NCBI GenBank assembly: GCA_000708835.1
Contig: DF237254.1
Location: 41,898 to 105,897 of the forward strand
DNA from: Klebsormidium nitens
Taxonomy: Eukaryota > Streptophyta > Klebsormidiophyceae > Klebsormidiales > Klebsormidiaceae
Length of the DNA: 64,000 nt
Direction: 5' to 3'
Shown: piece after piece, positions 55,590 through 64,000 of the stretch
Layout of the letters: each line of letters begins with the position of its first letter
Position numbering within the stretch: the first letter of the stretch is position 1
Position numbers and translations under genes: made by a program
The notes under the pieces: model-generated
The model's database searches: none
What the model was told of the DNA's origin: nothing
Seen by the model: the letters and a program-made list of their open reading frames with translations, nothing else

Positions 55590-56897
55590 TCATGTAATGT
55601 GGCGGTTGGCAGCTTCAGTTGACGGAGGAGCTTCCTCCAGATTGGGCCGTTGATCCCTCAGCGATTGCAAGACGCTCTCATCAAAAGCATGCGGAAAGTA
55701 TTTGATGATGCGTGCACGCAAAACTCTGCAAAGTAAAAGTTGAAAGTCATTACTGTCCAGCAGGGACATCCACTGAACTTGGCCCATGCCTGTTCCAAAG
55801 TTCCTAATGCAAGATCAAAAAGGCGTGTTAGTCGCAGCTAGGGGAGCAACACTCTGGGCAACCATGTCGGAAGACTTTGACTGCGCAATCACACTTGCCA
55901 TCTGACTTGTCAAGAACGAATTCTCAGCATGAGTGCAGAAAGATGCAATGACGTCAGAGCTCGCTTCACAGACTACAACGGAAACACTTCCCGGAAATTG
56001 AGATGATGATGGTCCAACGGTGCGCTTACCTTATCTTCCGGAAGATGTAGTCCAAATCAAAGCGCATCTCTTTCAGAATCTTCGTGTTCACTGAAAAGTT
56101 GCGCGCCACCTCAGCATAGCTTTGAGCGGACGAGTCGTTAAAGTGAGCGAGTACAGCGTGGCTGTTCTCAAGTAGACTCAGTCTGCAAACAAAGTTCAGA
56201 CTTTCTCTCCTTGATGGTAGCGGGTTGACAGCAAACGTCGTGGAGCGACCTTGTGTTTGGGGTATGATACAGTTTCAATTAGTCACTGTCACTGTGCCCC
56301 TTTCAGATAGATGATACCAATGGATGAAGCTCACTATCTAATTGATTTAACGAAGATGAAAGTTTGCTCTCTTGGAAGTCAAGGAAAAGAGAGGTTGGTG
56401 CTGGGCATCCAGGAAAGGTTCAATCATTCTTGCCCCAGGGAAGGGCTGTCGATCAATGGTGAAATGAAGCTAGTTCTTCTGAAGTAGCTTCTTTTGGTGG
56501 CAAGTTACTCAAGATCTTCGATGAACATAATCCCACTGCATCGGCAGATCACACTTCCAGGTGCGGCTTAATAATATGTGGGATGCAACTTGCAGTACGT
56601 TGGTATTAGCTATTGGTCTCTTTCTGCGCCCACGGCAAGCAGAGCAGATTGCAAAGCGGGAAACAATCATGTTCGCTTGGTAGGATGTACATTCTAGCTT
56701 CTTCCTGAGGAAATCAATGTAGAGCACTAGCAACATGGGCCTTGGCAGATCCCCAGCAACATTAATAAGTGGCAAGAAAACAAGTACGTCGGTACTTACA
56801 TCTGCAATTGGAGCCCCTTCAACTTTTCCACATCTCCCTTGTCCATCAGACGCTCCACCTCGCTCACGAGCGCTTCCGCACCGCGTGCTTCCGCCAT
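55590..56897 (-). CDS. KXD1: KxDL motif-containing protein (BORC subunit)
   Basis: Small coiled-coil protein. In animals KXD1 belongs to BORC, which links lysosomes to kinesin via Arl8; plants have homologues in a related complex. Exons: 56800-56897, 56030-56182, 55590-55725. They total 387 nt (128 aa) with phases consistent. The hallmark block is at about 68-90: LKEMRFDLDYIFRKIRVLRA, followed by KYFPHAF, matching the KXD1 pattern of acidic-Leu then IF-R-IR then YP-AF. The Lys of the KxDL motif reads as MRFDL here. The N-terminal half is helical (LVSEVERLMDKGDVEKL; LLENSHAVLAHFND). Length suits plant and algal members. The start is the first in-frame Met; an acceptor-like CAG sits just before it, so an upstream exon is possible. 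Confidence 0.8.
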
Positions 56898-57857
56898 CTG
56901 CTCATCCAGGCCTACCGACACCACCAACTAGAGGACTTTCTTGCCACTCACTATCTTTCGTTAGTTCCTGCCTGAAGCCTAAGGCCCTTCTCGCTGGTCA
57001 GAACACTCTGGTTGAGTGCCCTTGATTCAAAGAGGAGAAATTCCCAAGGCTGCCTTTCAAGGGCCACCACTGCCAGGAAAGCTTCAGAGGTAGACCAAAC
57101 ACCTGGTCACGCAGTTGCCACGCGCATAAAAGAAGGTGCCAATCGACAACAATGCGGTACAGCTATTGCAGCTCTGAAGGTCAACGTGGCAGCGCAAGTG
57201 GCCGCAAAAACAAACCTGCCCCAAGACCTCACAACCTTAGAGCTGTAATGGATTTACATCACAATCCGCAGATATCCGGGGAAAAGCTGCGGCCATTCCT
57301 GCAATCCTTGTAGGCAGATTTCGTGGCTTTTGTCTGGCTCAACTTCAGATGTGTGAGGAGAGTCGCCTCTTCTCGATCACAACATGACGAGCTCTCCCTT
57401 TCATTGTCGAATTGTTGACATCAAGCTTTCAATTTCAGGATATTCTCCATTCCGGGGTACGTTACTGGAGACGTGACCGCTGACCCAAGGACTTTCTGAG
57501 CCGCCCGATAAGCTGAATTTCCCAACTCCTGGACTGAAGGACGGTCCAGATGCGACATACTGAGCCTCGCAAGGAAGTTCGTTGCAAGTTGCAGGAATCC
57601 GGAATGCAGGCTTCAAGGCTTGCCTGGTATTACTTTTCCCAACGTGCATTTGCACTGGCAGTGGTAGAGCCCTTTCAAGCCTTGGTAGGGCGCGCTGTTT
57701 ACTAATTCAAAGTTACATCCGCTCACCATTGATCAGCAATTTGATTCAACTTATTTGCCGGAGAGAAGCACCAGATGCTTAAGGTGCAATTTGTTGCTAG
57801 AGGGGAGTGTTGCGTGACATCCAAGCAAGGAAAGTGCGCGAGGCCCTTTAGGCCAGC
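56898..57857. promoter_or_regulatory. Divergent intergenic region, KXD1 / PAT
   Basis: 960 bp between start codons. Expected to hold both promoters and 5' UTRs; no coding exon stands out. Confidence 0.4.
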
Positions 57858-62810
<4,953 letters not shown>

Positions 62811-64000
62811 CCCTGCTCGGGTGAAATTGTTTTTGCTCGTAACATTGTGTGTGGCACGACAATGATGCTAAACCCAAAGATTGATTATGAAGAGGACGAG
62901 CGAGGATTGAAGACAGTTCAAATGCTAGAGCGGATGTCGACCAAGCTAGGGCGCATGCGGTCATTAAATGCACCATCCAAGTGAAGGTCGAGGGTGGCAT
63001 TTTTTGACACCTTATTATCATCTCGAGTACGCCCGGTAATGATACATTTTATTCGTTCCCTGATTGGTCGAAACCCTTTACCATTGACTTCGTTGACCAC
63101 GAAGTCACTTGAATCAAAGCGCACCCCACCCTAGATCGAAAATTCAAAAGATCGACACCGTCCAACTTCCAATCCAACGGCATAGAAGTACACCAATTGT
63201 ATACCTATATCGATTAGTATGAGTCCGACGTTCTTGGCTACGCTATTAAGTCGTGTCGGCCGGTCTCCTCTAACCCACAAAGGTTCATCTTGAAACCCCA
63301 GAAAGAAGTGTCAGTTTGAGCACAAAAATCGACCCCACTTTGGTTTGACACTAGTAGGGCCAAAAGTCGGAGCTGGTTAGCCACGTGACCCGGCACCTTA
63401 ACTTGGCATGAAACCCGAGTAAGGTGGCCATTCTCTTTCACAATGATTTGTGGACGAGCTGTTGCGCTGTGGTCTGCTTCCTTTAGGGTCACTATGGGCC
63501 TTCCAGTTCGATCATGGAGTAGGCGCTATTCGCAATCGACTTGCGCGGCAGCCAGTAATTGAAGTTGCGAGGGAGGCTCGCGCCTTGCGAGCCGGCCCGG
63601 CGCGCCAGGTATATAGCCTGGGAGGGCGGGTATGGAGAATAGGATCCAGAACTTGATCTCAGATTCCCGATCTCAGGACATTCCGGATCTCAGGAAGCCA
63701 GCGTAGGGGGCTGCAATCTGCGGGTAATGTATCCCCATAGCTTCCGAGTCTGCGCGTTTAACGATTGACCGGGGCGCCCGGTGGGAGTCACTTTAAGTCG
63801 TCCGATATAACTTTCAGGGCCCAGCTTGAGTAGATTGCACCCGGCGGAGCTAGATGGTAGACGTGGCCTTGCAATCCTGAGGAAACCTCAGATCAGGAAT
63901 TTTGGATCCTATCCTCTGTACCCGCGCCCTCCGGCCCTGGCCGCCGCCGGCCGCCGCGGCCCGCGCGGCGCTCCATCATGCTTGTGTGATACTGAAAACT
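62811..64000. other. Region downstream of PAT
   Basis: About 1.2 kb after the PAT stop. I find no supported exon. It ends in a strongly GC-rich stretch (63930-63985) and holds a large inverted repeat (63618-63934). Confidence 0.4.
63618..63934. repeat. Large imperfect inverted repeat
   Basis: Left arm 63618-63662 and right arm 63886-63934 pair over ~45 bp with a shared ATAGGATCCA core, and GC-rich sequence outside both arms can extend the pairing. The inner ~220 bp is non-coding. Could be a MITE or the palindromic end of a larger element cut by the window edge. Confidence 0.6.

Overview
This is a nuclear window from a green, plastid-bearing eukaryote with intron-rich genes. Three proteins carry likely plastid transit peptides. 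The mix of a plastid ENO1-type enolase, prokaryotic-type aspartate/prephenate aminotransferase, a motile-cilium gene (CFAP47) and a plant-type 20S proteasome subunit points to a streptophyte (charophyte) alga such as Klebsormidium. The genus is an inference, not something the sequence proves. Every exon chain below was built by hand from GT-AG junctions, and codon phase agrees across every junction.

Layout: CFAP47 (-, <322-11266, 3' end off the window); RING-finger protein (+, 12455-19101); plastid enolase (-, 20261-26950); secreted Cys-rich PMEI-like protein (+, 29211-31615); membrane-anchored GH81 beta-glucanase-like protein (-, 33615-43037); F-box-like/LRR protein (+, 43918-45237, one exon); plastid NAD(P)-binding Rossmann (NmrA/SDR-like) protein (-, 45980-51671, interrupted by a 670-N gap); proteasome alpha-7 (+, 52288-54703); KxDL/KXD1 BORC subunit (-, 55590-56897); plastid aspartate/prephenate aminotransferase (+, 57858-62810). 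These ten genes strictly alternate in strand, so every neighbouring pair is divergent or convergent. A weak small candidate gene lies at 27596-28467 (-). The genes do not form a pathway. The two plastid enzymes both touch aromatic amino-acid supply: enolase makes phosphoenolpyruvate for the shikimate pathway, and PAT makes arogenate.

The most striking signal is not a gene. In five of the multi-exon genes, introns contain decayed tandem copies of the adjacent exon edge, with the splice site and intron flank copied as one block (periods mostly about 90-225 bp). Copies often carry stop codons or have lost the partner splice site. Enolase exon 7 has four or five such copies. A 31-bp repeat also flanks the N gap and, if collapsed, restores the reading frame exactly. 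Other notable signals are about 17 copies of the palindrome TGACGTCA, mostly inside genes, where about one is expected; a GH81 protein with Leu at an expected catalytic Glu and a C-terminal membrane anchor; telomere-like A/C tracts just upstream of acceptors; and three inverted-repeat elements.
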